Of a DNA stretch of 64,000 nucleotides, positions 20,121 through 31,589 are shown piece by piece. Source of the DNA: Sternotherus odoratus. Its lineage: Eukaryota; Chordata; Testudines; Kinosternidae. The translations under genes and the position numbers were made by a program. The notes beneath the pieces are model-generated. The model saw only the letters and a list, made by a program, of their open reading frames with translations. It was not told the origin of the DNA and did not search any database. The first letter of the stretch is position 1, and each line of letters starts with the position of its first letter. The DNA is taken from positions 13,110,706 to 13,174,705 of the forward strand of contig JAVMKO010000020.1 of NCBI GenBank assembly GCA_032164245.1, written 5' to 3'.

Positions 20121-20569
20121 CCTTGAGTCAAAAGTCTTATATCTCCTCCCCTCCTGAAAGAAGAATGTTAGTCATTATCTATGAAAACCAGGTTGGATGC
20201 CCACCAGAGGCTTGGGAAATATTTCTTACGTCAATGTTTGTGTAACCTACTAAAACAGAAATAATTGAACCTCTAAACACATTGTAATATCAGATAGGCT
20301 AAGATGGGAAGGGCTTAAGACCTCTCTCCAAGAGCCACATGCTGTTGAACTTGTATATCTCAGGTGGCTGCTTCCCGGCTCTCCTCTGTAACTAATCATC
20401 TATCTATCCATCCAGTTGTTATCCAGGACGCAATTCATATACTGGAATGCAATTGATGCTTGTTCAATATCTTCTTAAGGGATGAGGAGTCTCTTCCTTT
20501 GATTAATTTTATTAGAGGAAAGAGAACTAAATACCCTTGGCTTTATTTTCTAAAAAAAGTCTAAAAAGC

Positions 20570-20720
20570 CTGTTGCTTTGTGTGAGAGAGACCAAGGCCT
20601 TGACCATTTAAGGTAATTAATTATCCCTTTGTAAACCTAGAGGTGCTAACCCCTGTCCCCTGGCCCAGGTCCAATTAAAGTAATTACTAGAGCCATGTGA
20701 AATGTTCTCAGTGAAACCCA
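20570..20720. other. Candidate conserved non-coding element
   Basis: Contains 'aaggtaattaattatccctt' and 'caattaaagtaattactaga' with no recognised repeat. Conservation is not tested. Confidence 0.25.
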
Positions 20721-22515
20721 AACCTACAAGCAAATAGTCTGGTTTTGTGTTTCATTTCACACTTGGAATTCAAACCAGGTTGGTCTAGAGGCAAGTTAAG
20801 CTTAATTAAATAACTAGTTAATATTTGTTAAGCATTCAGCAGATTAGAAGATCTATACTATGAACTCTGAGCATTATTATTCATTTATAGCAAGGTGCCC
20901 AAGCTTCCTACTTGTGACAAGGTTCCAGTTTTTGAACTACACCCTGGATCAAGGGGTTGGTTCAGCTCAGAAAGGGAGAACCACTTTAAAGTTCAGGCAT
21001 GTCCGTACCCAGGGATCCAGGTCAGACCCTTGTCTATTATTTCTTTATAGAGTAGAATTCTGGGCTGAACCCTGAAAGATGCTGTTGGGAGCCCATTCTT
21101 GTGGCCAGTGACCGTGAGGCCTCTCCTATTCCATGAAGCCTTTTCTTGAGGGCCACAGAATGAAAAAGAGCTGCTATTTCCAGAGGAAAAGCCCTTCTGT
21201 GGCCTAGAATGATATTTGCCTTTTAGACAAAATCTGTCACCTTTCCTCTCCCCTCCCTTTGTTTCTGGCCTCCACCGGGGTGCAAAGCAGCCAACTTTCA
21301 CCAAATCCTCTCCCTTCTGCTCTGGGATTATGCTCACTGCTACATGATACGCCTGACCTTTCTTTGCTAATAAATAATTGCTGACCCCGTCACTCAGCCC
21401 CCACAGCACTGAGGGAAGAGTTGCTGGATGAATTTAGAGGGGGAGTAGATAGGATAAAAAATGAGAATGTGGTCGATTAGATCTGAGATGGCAGGGATGA
21501 GAAATAAAAGCCATTAGAGCCCATTTGCAATGTGCCCTCATTCAGTCAAGTTTCAAGGTGTTTCTCCAGATTATTAATGGTCCGGCAGTGTCTATTGTAC
21601 AGGAATCTGATAGACGAAATAACACTCATGTATACACGCTGTAGCATAGAGGGGGAAAGCAGACTCCACTCATTTATTTACTTACAGGGGTTTGAAATAC
21701 AGTGAATCAGCTAGTTGGGTTACAGACAAAATAAACATTCTTCATTATAGTCTCAGCCTCTTCAGACGCATGTCTCCATAAGAGTGCAGTGGTGTGAAAG
21801 AAACTATCCTAGAATCCTAGGACAAAACTCTGCTCTCTGTTAGACAGGAGTGAATCTGGAGTGACCCCACTAATGTAGAGTGCATTAAAGACTCAGTCCC
21901 ATCCATGGCTCACAGGAGCCAGGTGTGCATCTAACAGGATGGGCTGTAACCTCCGAGCCAAAAGTTTGTCCGGGTTACAGCTGCTGTTTGGTTATCTAAC
22001 AAACAGCTGGGAATGTAATCAGCCCCCCAACTTGTAAATATTGCTTACAGATAACGGGCCAAACACCTCAGTCAGGGGAACTGTTATAACCCCTGCCAAC
22101 TCCTCCGGTTACCTCCCCCAACCGCCCAGAATCATCTCATTCTTCTCAGGATTGAGTCCCAAGGCCAAGGGAAGAAGGAGAGAAGAAAAAGGAAACACGG
22201 GCCAGGGGGAAAGAGATGTTCAAAGGTAAAATTTGCAGAGATGCCCATGTGAAATGGAAGAGGGGTAATGCTTTGTAATCCATAGGACTCTGTGGGATCG
22301 ATTTTCAAAAATGATGACCCATCACTACTCCCATTATAATTAATAGAAGCCTCTGAAAATTGGGCCAATATATCTCCTACTGCCTATAAAGCAGGCAGAC
22401 ATTCACATAGGCAGGATGGAGCTTCTCCAACCAGCATTAAATGGCAACATCTGCTTTGCTGTGACTGCTGATTTCTACTGAACTCTGTTCTTTCTATTGT
22501 TACCTCCTCCTCTCA
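20720..22515. other. Intergenic, mostly featureless
   Basis: A faint palindromic copy (about 21805-21895) and a 'gattttcaaaaatgatgac' motif (about 22300-22370) are the only repeat traces. No credible exon is seen. Confidence 0.45.
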
Positions 22516-22529
22516 ACTCCCTCCCCCAT

Positions 22530-22680
22530 GTATCTGTAGCTCCCTGGGGCAGGGACTCTCTTCTTTGCCAGTTGTCTTAACTTTACCAGCACCTACCCCA
22601 CAACCCGGCCTGAGGGTTCTGAGGAAATACTGTACCACAAACCAACAAACACTATAGTAGTAATTAAAACATTTGCAGAT
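22530..22680 (+). mobile_element. MIR-type SINE 3' tail, diverged
   Basis: 'tagctccctggggcagggac' followed by an AT-rich end ('gaggaaatactgtaccacaa') is the tail shared with copies at 41655, 42125 and 49978. Confidence 0.5.
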
Positions 22681-23887
22681 TGCAACATTTTCTAGCAATA
22701 TGGTCATTGAACAACATTAGACCAAGGTACAGGGCTGTCCCTACGAGCATTGCTCCAAACTGCTTTTGGGGGTTCTCTTTCTAGCACATGGCAGATGCTC
22801 ATTGTGCATGTAAAGGAGTCTCCAATGTTGTAAGACTGGGCTAGCAAAGAGAACAGAATTTACACTGAGAAGAATTCTACATATGGAGAGACATATATTA
22901 TTTATTGGCCTGTCTGCAAGAGGGGGGAAACTAGCCATGCGACTGGGTCATTCTGGAGGATTACACGATCTGAAATCCCTGCAGGGACATTGAGACGAGA
23001 TTAGAAGAGTAAAGTGTTACTAAATCTCTTAACCACCAGCCCCCTCCCTTGTTTTAATGGTCTCACAGTTTATAGTTTTAATAACAGGAATTGCTATTTG
23101 AATGTCCGCAGCCTTGGTCAGTTCTGGGTGCTTAACGACATTTCTTCCCAACAGAAGACAGAGATGAACTTAAAACACTCAGTTGGTTTCTAATGAAGCA
23201 ATGCCCCCCCCCACCCAATCTTGCACCCCCCCCCCAAAAGAGGAGTCTGCTAGGAGATGGATGAGGCTGGCTCCAGACCCACCCCCCACATCAGGATCAA
23301 TTATGTCCCAGTGGAGTCCCATCACCTAAGGGAATGATTTAGATAATGCAGAGGATTTTATTTTTCATTCTCAGGCAGCCTTTTTATTTTCCCTCTGCTT
23401 CCCTGGTGTGGCTTTTCCAAGTGCTGCGCACCCTCCGCTCTGATTGAGTTTGGTGGGGTTTGTGGCTTCCTAGCCCCTTCTGAAAATCAGGCCCCGTGAG
23501 GAGAAAAAACACCCCCCCCCAAAAAATGCCCAGGAAAGGCTGATTAACAGAAGTGCCCCTGACGGATGTGCATAATTCACAAGGACACAGGGACCAGCAG
23601 ATAGTTCCAGAAACAGACCAGAACTCAGGGGCCCAATTTTCAGATGGAGTAAATCAGCATAGCTCCAGGGAACAACAGTGATTTTCACCAGCTATAGCTC
23701 TGGCCCTAAGTTTACACTGAGCCACTGGTTATATCTCTGCTCTAAAGCATTCTTACAGACACTTAAATAACTTCTACACTAGCTGGCTACATTAAAATAA
23801 TACTGCTTTATATCTCCATCACCTCTTTGTCCTCATCAGTTTTGCTGGATATTATTATAACCACCCTTGAGGTTTACTATAGCTGGT

Positions 23888-24020
23888 TGAAATTTTTCAA
23901 ATGAAATTATTTTTTTCTTTGAAAAATAGACCTTTTTTTCTAAAATGAAAGAAAAAATTGGACTTTTTCAAAACATTCCATTTTCAGAACATTTTCTGTG
24001 GTTGAAACTTTTCATTTGCT
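23888..24020. repeat. AT-rich interspersed repeat (GAAAA/TTTTC type)
   Basis: 'ttgaaatttttcaaatgaaa', 'ttttctttgaaaaataga' and 'ggttgaaacttttcatttgc' resemble the 8870-9200 block. Confidence 0.45.
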
Positions 24021-24117
24021 AAACATTGATTTTTCAATAAACGTCAATCATGGGATCTGTTTGTGATCCTGCGAGATGACAAGAATTTCAAAATTCTGAA
24101 GATATTCATTAAATTAC

Positions 24118-24134
24118 GGGGGGGGGGGGGGGGG
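24118..24134 (+). repeat. G17 homopolymer
   Basis: Seventeen consecutive G after 'aaattac'. Confidence 0.9.
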
Positions 24135-25440
24135 AATCCAGAGACCAGCCCTAGTGTTTACATCTACAGTCTGCACAGTGCTTTATGATCCTTCAGCAGG
24201 CCCCATATAATAGAAAGATGTTATTACACTTCCTCTAGTGTTTTGTATGTACACGGTTTACTAACTGCTAAAGGGCCTAGTAGAATTCTCTTTGATGTCA
24301 CCTCTTTTGCCTGTATTGTGGTTGCTAGTTGACTCTCTCTCTCACCTAACCAGTTATGATGCTGCCAGTGGCACTAAGATCTGCTAAACTCTTTCTTCCA
24401 GTAAAACTTTATCTAGCTGGATTGAATCTTCTAACACATACATGCTCTTTTTCACCATGGAAAATATCAAAAGAGAATTCTTCCAGCCTACCTGGGTTTA
24501 TAGCAAAAAGATGCCTATTTATATGGTTCAAATTTCCCTTCAGGTAAACCACTAATTGTACATCCAGATCTTATAGAAAAAAAATCCTCTATGGAAACAA
24601 AGAGTTGGGGAAGATGAAAGCTCCACCAAAGACATGTCAGGAGTCCAGCTACAGGTCTGTACATGCCTCTCTCCTTCTTCCTAGTCTGAGAATCACTCAG
24701 AGCCTGAAACCCTTTTGACATGTAGTTCTTCTGATGACAGATGCTCCCGGCGGCCTCCACGGGCTGCAAACAAACACATTGTTCTTGCTGTCAACTCCTC
24801 ATTGAAAGGTGATTCCAGTAAGCAACAACTGGCCTCATTTGTTAGCATTAGTCAGCAAAGACAAGGCTTAAGTGCCTTATCAAGAGAAAGGAGAATGCAG
24901 GGTTAAGGCTGCAAAATCAGAAATTTAGAGTCAGGAATCTGTCAGCATACTGTGAGGTTAATGTCACTTTTTGGGACGTGAATGAAGGCCAGAAGCTGGA
25001 TAACAAACTGTTGGGCAGATCATTTGGTCTGGAAATACAAGGAGTGAGAAACTGTACTAAATGGACATTGGCCTTATCTAGTTCATGATCCCAAACTAAA
25101 GAGACATTTGGTCTGATTAGCATGGAGGGGGCAGGAATTGGGACTTGAGGAGCAATCATCTGACAAGAGGCAAGAAAACAAGACTTACAGGAACCACTGG
25201 TCTTGTCAAATATTGCAACACCTATGTGTCTGTGCTTGATCATGCAACAGAGAAGCTCAACAGGTAGCCATGGTGAATGTTCATCATGGAGAGATTTAAA
25301 CTGCAGGAGCCACTGGAGGGTTTCATAGGTTTAAATGACTTTGGACAAGCCCCAAGAGGTTCATATTCTTATCTTGTGGTTGTATCATGACTGATGTAAG
25401 CAAGACAGCAGGATAAACTGGATTCTTCACTTCATCAGAT
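24135..25440. other. Intergenic, nothing recognised
   Basis: No transposon end, exon or RNA gene was identified in this stretch. Confidence 0.45.
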
Positions 25441-25449
25441 TCATAAATA

Positions 25450-25785
25450 GAGCTGGGCAGCATTTTTTGGACAACGTGTACTTGACGAAAAATGGAATTT
25501 TGGTTGACCTCAAACTCTTTGCAAATTCACAAATTGGCCAAAGGAGGAAGAGGAGGAGATGATGCGGGTGCTGCTGGCATGCCCTCCCTTCCTCCTACTT
25601 TACAACCCAGTGGTTAGGGTACTTACCTGAGGTTTGGTTTGAATCCCTGTCCTGAAATAGGGACTTTTTTGATTCACCAAAAATTCTGAAAAATTTTAGA
25701 TTTGGTTCAATCTGTACAGATTCCCCTCCCCCCCCCCAATTTTTGGGAAACCAAAAAATCAATTATTCACCCAGCTCCACTCCTA
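25450..25785. repeat. AT-rich element with inverted ends
   Basis: The left 'gagctgggcagca' and right 'cacccagctc' are inverted relatives, enclosing 'acgaaaaatggaattttggt', 'gtggttagggtacttacctg' and 'aattctgaaaaattttagat'. This looks like a non-autonomous DNA element of the GAAAA family with an internal SINE-like piece. Confidence 0.45.
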
Positions 25786-25789
25786 AATA

Positions 25790-26390
25790 CAAGAGTTATT
25801 TCCATCTCATCATTCTCTTCTTTGCTCCCCTTTGATTCTTTCCCCACAGCCCCTCTAGTATTACCTGCAATTCACTAACTTTGCCCCTGTTTAATTAGCT
25901 TTAGATAGTGTTGCATCTCCAGATAGATGCGGTAGTGGGGAACATATCTGAACTTTCCCAATCATATATACTTTCTGTCAATATCTGCTAACAAAATCCC
26001 AACCTCCGATGCACCATGCCAAGTGTAAAAATTATCTGGGAATTTTTGGCTGCTTGCTCCCAAAATCCCACTCAGGAATCTGGAAGACCCCTCTAAGGAT
26101 GGATAGAACACTAGTACTTATCTGAAAGTCTTTCACCTGGAATTGCCACTAGAGTAGGTTTCCTGGAGTGATTCCCATCACTTCTCCAATCTGGGGCAGA
26201 AATACAGTGGGAGAGCCACAGTTCCAGCTGAAAGAACAAAATGAAGAGGTTGCCTGTGACCCTTGAAAGCTGTAATCATAAATCAGAGAACAGGGACAAA
26301 CCTCCGCTCTTGTTTCCACCTAAACAACCCTGCTGGCTTCAGTGAGGTTGCTCTGGTGTAACTGGGTTTGGCCCAGGCGCTTGACTCAAA
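25790..26390. other. Intergenic, nothing recognised
   Basis: Unique-looking sequence without supportable features. Confidence 0.4.
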
Positions 26391-26392
26391 TT

Positions 26393-26514
26393 TAGGGTTG
26401 CCAGTTTTGGTTGGATGTACTCTTGGAGGTTTCATTGCATGACATAATCTTCAATTAAAGAATGATCGTTAATTCCTGTAAAGTCCAGGACAATCCTGGA
26501 GGGTGGCAACCCTA
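26393..26514. mobile_element. hAT-type MITE (TAGGGTTGCC ends), 122 bp
   Basis: The element begins tagggttgccag and ends ggtggcaaccct a. The flanks ctcaaatt (26385-26392) and ttcaaatc (26515-26522) are an 8-bp duplication with two mismatches. The interior 'tgcatgacataatcttcaat' is characteristic of this family. Confidence 0.85.
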
Positions 26515-26786
26515 TTCAAATCAGGATTTGGAAAATTCAGATAATTAGGTAAGAGATTGCACCCTCCCACATCCACGCAGCTGCTCGGTGACCTGAATAA
26601 TTAATTGCTCTGTGTGTCTTAGGCTCTAGGTAACCAGACGCTTAGTATGGTGCTAGCTCTAATTTCAGGCTTGTCAGTAGTTCTTTGCTGTGCTTCACAG
26701 AGCATCAGAATCCCTCACGATGCAAAATACAGAGCAGATGTGAGCCATGGGGAAGGAACAAACGGTTAATGCTGAGCACACAGGCA

Positions 26787-26801
26787 CCCCCCCCCCCCCC
26801 C
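26787..26801 (+). repeat. C15 homopolymer
   Basis: Fifteen C after 'acacaggca'. A second C-run lies 53 bp downstream. Confidence 0.9.
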
Positions 26802-26854
26802 GCTGCAGTTTTGTTTATTGATTTTTATTTTTTTTTAAGTGCAACTCAACACTT

Positions 26855-26871
26855 CCCCCCCCCCCCCCCCC
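26855..26871 (+). repeat. C17 homopolymer
   Basis: Seventeen C after 'caactcaacactt', paired with the run at 26787-26801. Confidence 0.9.
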
Positions 26872-26984
26872 GCACACTCAGGATATTCCCAATTAGGAGT
26901 TTTTGTGGTTGGTTCATGTCGCTGTGTGTCAGCCAGAACAAGGCTCACTCTTGAGCGTGAATGTCGAGGAACACTGTAGATACA

Positions 26985-27180
26985 GGCCTAGATTTTCAGA
27001 AGTGGCTAAAGGAGGCTGCTTTCAGGTTCTCAACTTCAGACATCTTAGAGGGGTCTGATTTGCAGAAATTGCTGACTGCCGCCCTCTGAAAATTAGCCCC
27101 CTTTAAGCTGTCTCAGGTCAGGCATCCAAAAATCGAGGCATGCAAAATGACTAGTGCCCCGACAATCTTGCCCTGGGAGC
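26985..27180. repeat. Interspersed repeat, 'gattttcagaagtggct' family
   Basis: 'cctagattttcagaagtggc', 'ccctctgaaaattagccccc' and 'tctcaggtcaggcatccaaa' match the arrangement at 19440-19755 and 41290-41480. Confidence 0.5.
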
Positions 27181-27383
27181 CTTATTCTCCTGTGATCTGC
27201 AGCATGTGTCAAGATTGATCCTTGTGTACAATTCTGACGTTCGCATTTGGGAGTGTCTTGCACCCACTTTGTGCAGGCGTCAATGACAACACAAGATGCA
27301 GGGCAAAAGGAGAATCAGGCCCATAGACTTCAAGCAGATGCTGTACAAGCTTCCCCTTCCCACAGCTCTGCCCAGGCACCTTA

Positions 27384-27666
27384 GGGTGCGTCTACAATGC
27401 ACAGCCACCAGTCCCAGAACCCAGGTCACCTGACTTTGTCTGAAAGGGCTCAGACCAATGGGCTAAAAATGGCCATGTAGACCTGTGGGTGTGGGCTGCA
27501 GTCTGTGTACTGAGGCCCAGTAAGGGAGGTGGATCTCAAGGGCTGAGCCCAAATGTCTACACCGCTATTTTTAGCCCTGTAGTGTGACTCCCACAAACCT
27601 GAGTCCATTGACCCAGGCTGAGATTGGCTGCCACGGGTCTTCTTTTTTGCAGCATAGCTGTACCCC
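27384..27666. mobile_element. Non-autonomous DNA transposon ('gtctacaatgc' ends)
   Basis: The left gggtgcgtctacaatgc and right gcagcatagctgtacccc are inverted relatives. An internal palindrome centres on 'atggccatgtagacctg' and 'aaatgtctacaccgc'. This matches the abundant turtle element with 'agtgtagacgtaccc' ends. Superfamily is uncertain (hAT or Harbinger). Confidence 0.65.
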
Positions 27667-27669
27667 AAG

Positions 27670-28250
27670 TCATGCCCTGAAACATCCCTTAGGCCTCCAA
27701 TCTGGCATCTTCCCCCTGGTCCAGCTCTGCCAAGACCCCCACCTCTGCCCTCAACCCCCACCTCTGCCAAGACCCCTTAATTTTGAGCTACCATATCCTG
27801 GGGTTGGTCTCTGTCGGAGCCTCATCCTGAGAGGGATCATCAGCCATGTCAAACTGCGTGCAGGCCAACATCCACATCCAGCAAGGGTGGATACACTAAA
27901 CCTATTTTCACCTGAGATCCAAATCACTGTTGAACTCAGCTGCCTAGAGGCGGAAATGCCTATTGAGTGAGCGAGAGGAATGTAGCTTTATTTATTTGGG
28001 GCCAAAGCCTTAGAGGGATTAGCACCTACAACTCAAAGTCAATGGAATTCACAAAGTCTCAGCACCTCTCAGGATCTGGTCTTTGTTGTTTTTAATCCAA
28101 AATCTGGCAAGTTAAGCCTGGGCAGCAGTACCCGATGTTCTGGCCAGAGAAACATCTGTGACGGTGCTGTGTCATTTGCGTAGTGAAACCCTTCTAATCC
28201 CTTGGGCATGGCGCTCTGCAGTGACATTTTCAGGACATCCACTCTCCAAC
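27670..28250. other. Intergenic, nothing recognised
   Basis: GC-moderate sequence without a supportable exon; long open frames here are by-products of the adjacent repeat. Confidence 0.4.
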
Positions 28251-28254
28251 AGGC

Positions 28255-28380
28255 ACGAAGTAGCCACGGATTAGCATTTAAAATAGAAACTTGTTTGTCT
28301 TTGTGTAGAGCAAATGATTGCTAGGGAGAAATAGCAACGAGCGGAATTGCCTGGCACTTGGCAGTTGTACAGTTCAAAGG
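28255..28380. other. Candidate conserved non-coding element
   Basis: Repeat-free, with 'ggattagcatttaaaataga' and 'gagcaaatgattgctaggga'. Evidence is compositional only. Confidence 0.22.
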
Positions 28381-28849
28381 GGCTTGTGGGAACAGGTGAT
28401 GGGAGCTGCTTTTCACACTAGGAGGAAGTTCTGAGGAATTGAGATGACACAGCCAGGGGACACTTTAGCTCCTCTCTCCCCCACCAGTTCAACTCCCTTG
28501 GCTTCAATGGAGTTAGCCCTAAATAGCAGCAGCCACAACAGAGGCTCAAACTAAATGTATGCCCCCCACCCCCCAAAAAAAAACCCAGGAAGAGGAGCCA
28601 AAATTGCCACCAACTAAACAATAAAGTAAAAGAGGCGGTTAGAGACAAAAAGACATTTTTAAAAATGGGAAGTCAAATCCTACTGAGGAAAATAGAAAGG
28701 AACATCACTCTGCCAAGAGAAGTGTAAAAGTATAATTAGCCAGGCCAAAAAAAAATTTGAAGAGCAGCTAGCAAAAGGCATAAAAATTAACATTAACTTT
28801 TAAAGGTCTGTCCTAAGCAGGATAGGCTCCTAACTCCTGTAGATAGAGC

Positions 28850-28945
28850 TGGGAAGATTTTCAAAGGGCGGATAGATGCCCAACCCCCATTGAACGTCAA
28901 TGGGAGTTGGGTGCTTAATTTCAATTTGTGCCTTTGATGGTCTCC
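28850..28945. repeat. Short palindromic repeat copy
   Basis: 'gccaacccccattgaacgtc' (with one base change) is mirrored by 'gacgt/caatgggagttgggtgc', flanked by 'gattttcaaagggcgg'. It belongs to the 'gattttca' family. Confidence 0.5.
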
Positions 28946-28989
28946 CCAATCACTATTTTATATATATACCCTAAAACGTGAGTAGAGAA

Positions 28990-29170
28990 TGTGGCTCTGG
29001 ATGGCTCAATTTTGGGATGTACAAATTGAGACACTTTTAAAGGGGCCTGCTTTTCAGAGATGGGTGCTCAGCAGTTTCTCCTTCTTTCTTTCTAACTCGC
29101 CGGTCTAATCTTCAGCAGTACTAAGTCAATGGAAGCTTTTGGTGTCCAGCCCCTCTGAAACAAGGCCCTG
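28990..29170. repeat. Interspersed repeat, 'ttttcagagatgggtgctcag' family
   Basis: 'gacacttttaaaggggcctg' and 'cttttcagagatgggtgctc' match related copies in the window. Confidence 0.45.
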
Positions 29171-29199
29171 CATATTTTCCATCCAATTCTGCAGCAGCA

Positions 29200-29420
29200 T
29201 TTCCCGCTGGTTAATAGTGAGCGCCCGGCTGATTTATTGCTCCTAATGTCTCTTGGTTTGTAATAAAGTTTTCAGCAGCTCTGTCGAGCCCTCCCTCTAC
29301 CCCCATCCCTGCACACACACACACATCCCCACGCTCGCTTTGTTCTTCTGGCGCATAATGTCAACTCATAAACCTTTCATCAAGTCAACCAGGTGGAAAA
29401 AACCCATTACTGAAAGAAGT
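29200..29420. other. Candidate conserved non-coding element
   Basis: 'cggctgatttattgctccta', 'tttgtaataaagttttcagc' and 'ggcgcataatgtcaactcat' lie in repeat-free sequence, interrupted by a short CA run. A homeobox (HOX-type TTTATTG/CATAAT) flavour is noted. Inference only. Confidence 0.25.
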
Positions 29421-29459
29421 GTTCATTCAGGTTGGGGAGGGGAAATGGTGGGGAAGAAG

Positions 29460-29515
29460 GGGGGGGGGGAGAGAACACTCTCTCTGAAACGGGGGAGGGG
29501 GGGGAGAAGGTATTA
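29460..29515 (+). repeat. G-rich tract
   Basis: Several runs of five to ten G separated by short purine stretches, capable of G-quadruplex formation. Confidence 0.6.
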
Positions 29516-30237
29516 TGCACTCTCAGCTGAAAAGCCGGCTTTGCTCTGCACCCCAGGTGCCAGGCCTCTGAGAAGCCTGACAAATCTGTCATCCTGGTGT
29601 CAGGATATGGAATGCGTTGTGTACATATTCAAAGAGGTAGCGCTTTGGGCCTAATACCAGATGATGAAAGGAAGACTTCAGCACAGCCAGGCTCCGCCTG
29701 CTCAAACAAAAATGCTTGTCCTTTTGTGGGGCATTGCCTTGTATAGGAGTCTCCCTGCATACGCACCGTCCTCCCCCCCTCCACCCCCCGTCAGAGATGG
29801 GTTCTAGCCACGCTGGTGCATGCTAATGCGCTGAAAGATGATGGTGGCTACTCAATACGGCGGGAGATGGATCTTTCAGTGGAAGTCACGCTGCACGGGG
29901 AAGGTGCTGAAAAATGGTGGGTGAGGAAGGGAGGGATGGGTGAGATGTGGAGAGCAGGCAGTATCTTATGGATCACTTCATATCCAGATTATGTGTGATT
30001 GAGAACGTGCTGGTAGCAGTGGGTACTCGGAGCCCAGGCAATGCAGATTATGGTGCCAAAAATGCCTGGGTGAGCTGCCAACTGCAAGAGGCTTTTGTGC
30101 TTTCCATATGCAGTCCCGGAGAGGCTCAGTACCACCAGGTGCTGAGCACCCTCCGTCCCCACCAGGTCCAGTGAAGAGCTTGGGGATCTAAGCACCGTGC
30201 TGGGGCCCAAATCAACTGCATCCCTACAAAAGAAGGA

Positions 30238-30320
30238 AGGATGGGCTTGTGGATAAGGCACTGGAGTAAGACTCAAGAGATCTGGTTTCACACCTTCCCT
30301 TTGTGAGTCTCTCACGGTGA
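30238..30320 (+). mobile_element. MIR-like SINE, 5' part (interrupted)
   Basis: 'gggcttgtggataaggcact', then 'aagactcaagagatctggtt', is the tRNA-derived head. 'tgcctcatctataaaacaga' at 30715-30735 may be its separated 3' core. Confidence 0.6.
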
Positions 30321-30324
30321 GGAT

Positions 30325-30705
30325 CCACAGGTCTCCTGCTGGGGTCTGCGGGTCTTCAGGCAACTGTCACATCCCAGCTGACACCAAGCAGCTTGCTGGT
30401 AACTAGTGGGCTGACTGGATAATGGAACCCCAGCTCCACAGAGGCACCGCCTCTGGGTGTCCTGACTGGAGGAGCACCAGCCCTGCTGCCTTATTTAAGG
30501 CAAGAGAGGGTTCAGGAAGTTGTCTCTATAACTAGGTGAATTCCTGGCTGGCTGCTATACTGGACCCTGCTTTCTTGCCCAACTCCTGCCTTCTAGTCCG
30601 GTTCTTGGTTCCTGGCTTGTTCTTGATCCCTGTCTCTGGTCTCTGACTCCCAATGCCAGCTCTGACCCGGGGCTCATCTCTGATGCCTGCTCCGACCACA
30701 TGCCC
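30325..30705. repeat. GC-rich insertion in a MIR, possible LTR piece
   Basis: It separates the two MIR halves. It has a TATA-like 'ccttatttaaggc' (30488-30500) followed by a pyrimidine-rich stretch of repeated 'ctgactcc', 'ctggctt', 'gatccctg' phrases. The layout suggests a decayed LTR, but no matching internal region is present. Confidence 0.35.
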
Positions 30706-30848
30706 GGGTTGTAAATGCCTCATCTATAAAACAGATGATCATACTCCTTTCTGACAACTCAAACATAATGTTTTTTGAAAAACCAAAGCCTCAATGAAAA
30801 TCTGAAAACGTATGCCAGAAAATCCAGTGAAAATGAAAATAACATAAT

Positions 30849-31071
30849 TTTTCCATCCTTGTCAAGAACCAGAGAGGTAGCCGTGTTAGTCTGGAATAGC
30901 AGAGGTAACAAAGTCCTGTGGCACCTTAAAGACTAACTATAAAGTTTTGAAGCATAAGCTTTCGTGGGCTAATACCCACTTCGTCGGATTAGCCCACGAA
31001 AGCTTATGCTTCAAAACTTTATAGTTAGTCTTTAAGGTGCCACAGGACTTTGTTATCTTTTCCATCCTTGT
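30849..31071. mobile_element. PLE terminal insertion: perfect 68-bp hairpin with 14-bp target duplication
   Basis: A 14-bp direct repeat ttttccatccttgt (30849-30862, 31058-31071) encloses 195 bp. Inside, 'gtagccgtgttagtctgg' is followed by two perfect 68-bp inverted arms (30906-30973 and 30988-31055) around a 14-base loop. The arms contain 'ctgtggcacctta' and 'agcataagctttcgtgggct', shared with the 3' end of the PLE at 13354-14478 and with 58039-58274. Identity between arms is 100 percent, so this copy is young or maintained by gene conversion. Confidence 0.9.
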
Positions 31072-31589
31072 TACTCTCCAGAACTAAATATTTCTATACA
31101 ATATTTCCTGGAGAGTAGTGATGGTGGGGCAGGAGATGAAGAATGGTTGGTTAGCAACAGGGATGGGGAGATTTGTTTCTAGATTCTTTTAAGACAGGGT
31201 GCTGTTAACTACTGCCACTCTACCTGCTACCCAGAGTTTGGGCAATAACTAAATAGCCATCATTTCTACATAAATTAATTCAAATCTTTCATCTACATCA
31301 TATGGGATAAGAAAGGGGACATCTGGTTCATGTTCTAGATGTCAGAACCACTCACACAAGCATGCTCTACTACTACACAATGTAACTTGACTGCATGCAT
31401 CAGCATCTCCCCACCCTCTGTCTCCCAGAGACCTGATGCTGTTGTCCCATTATGGTGCTGTCATTTACATTGTCAACGGCAATAACAATAACACAGTACT
31501 TGGCTTTGCATAGACCCTTTCATCCAAAGGGCTCAGAATACTTCAACATACTCAATATGGCTAACCTATCAAAAAGCCTTTATTGTTGT

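Noticed and set aside
27450..27970. Open frames of 106 and 128 codons on opposite strands
   Set aside because: Both overlap a non-autonomous DNA transposon with inverted halves; no protein motif is present.
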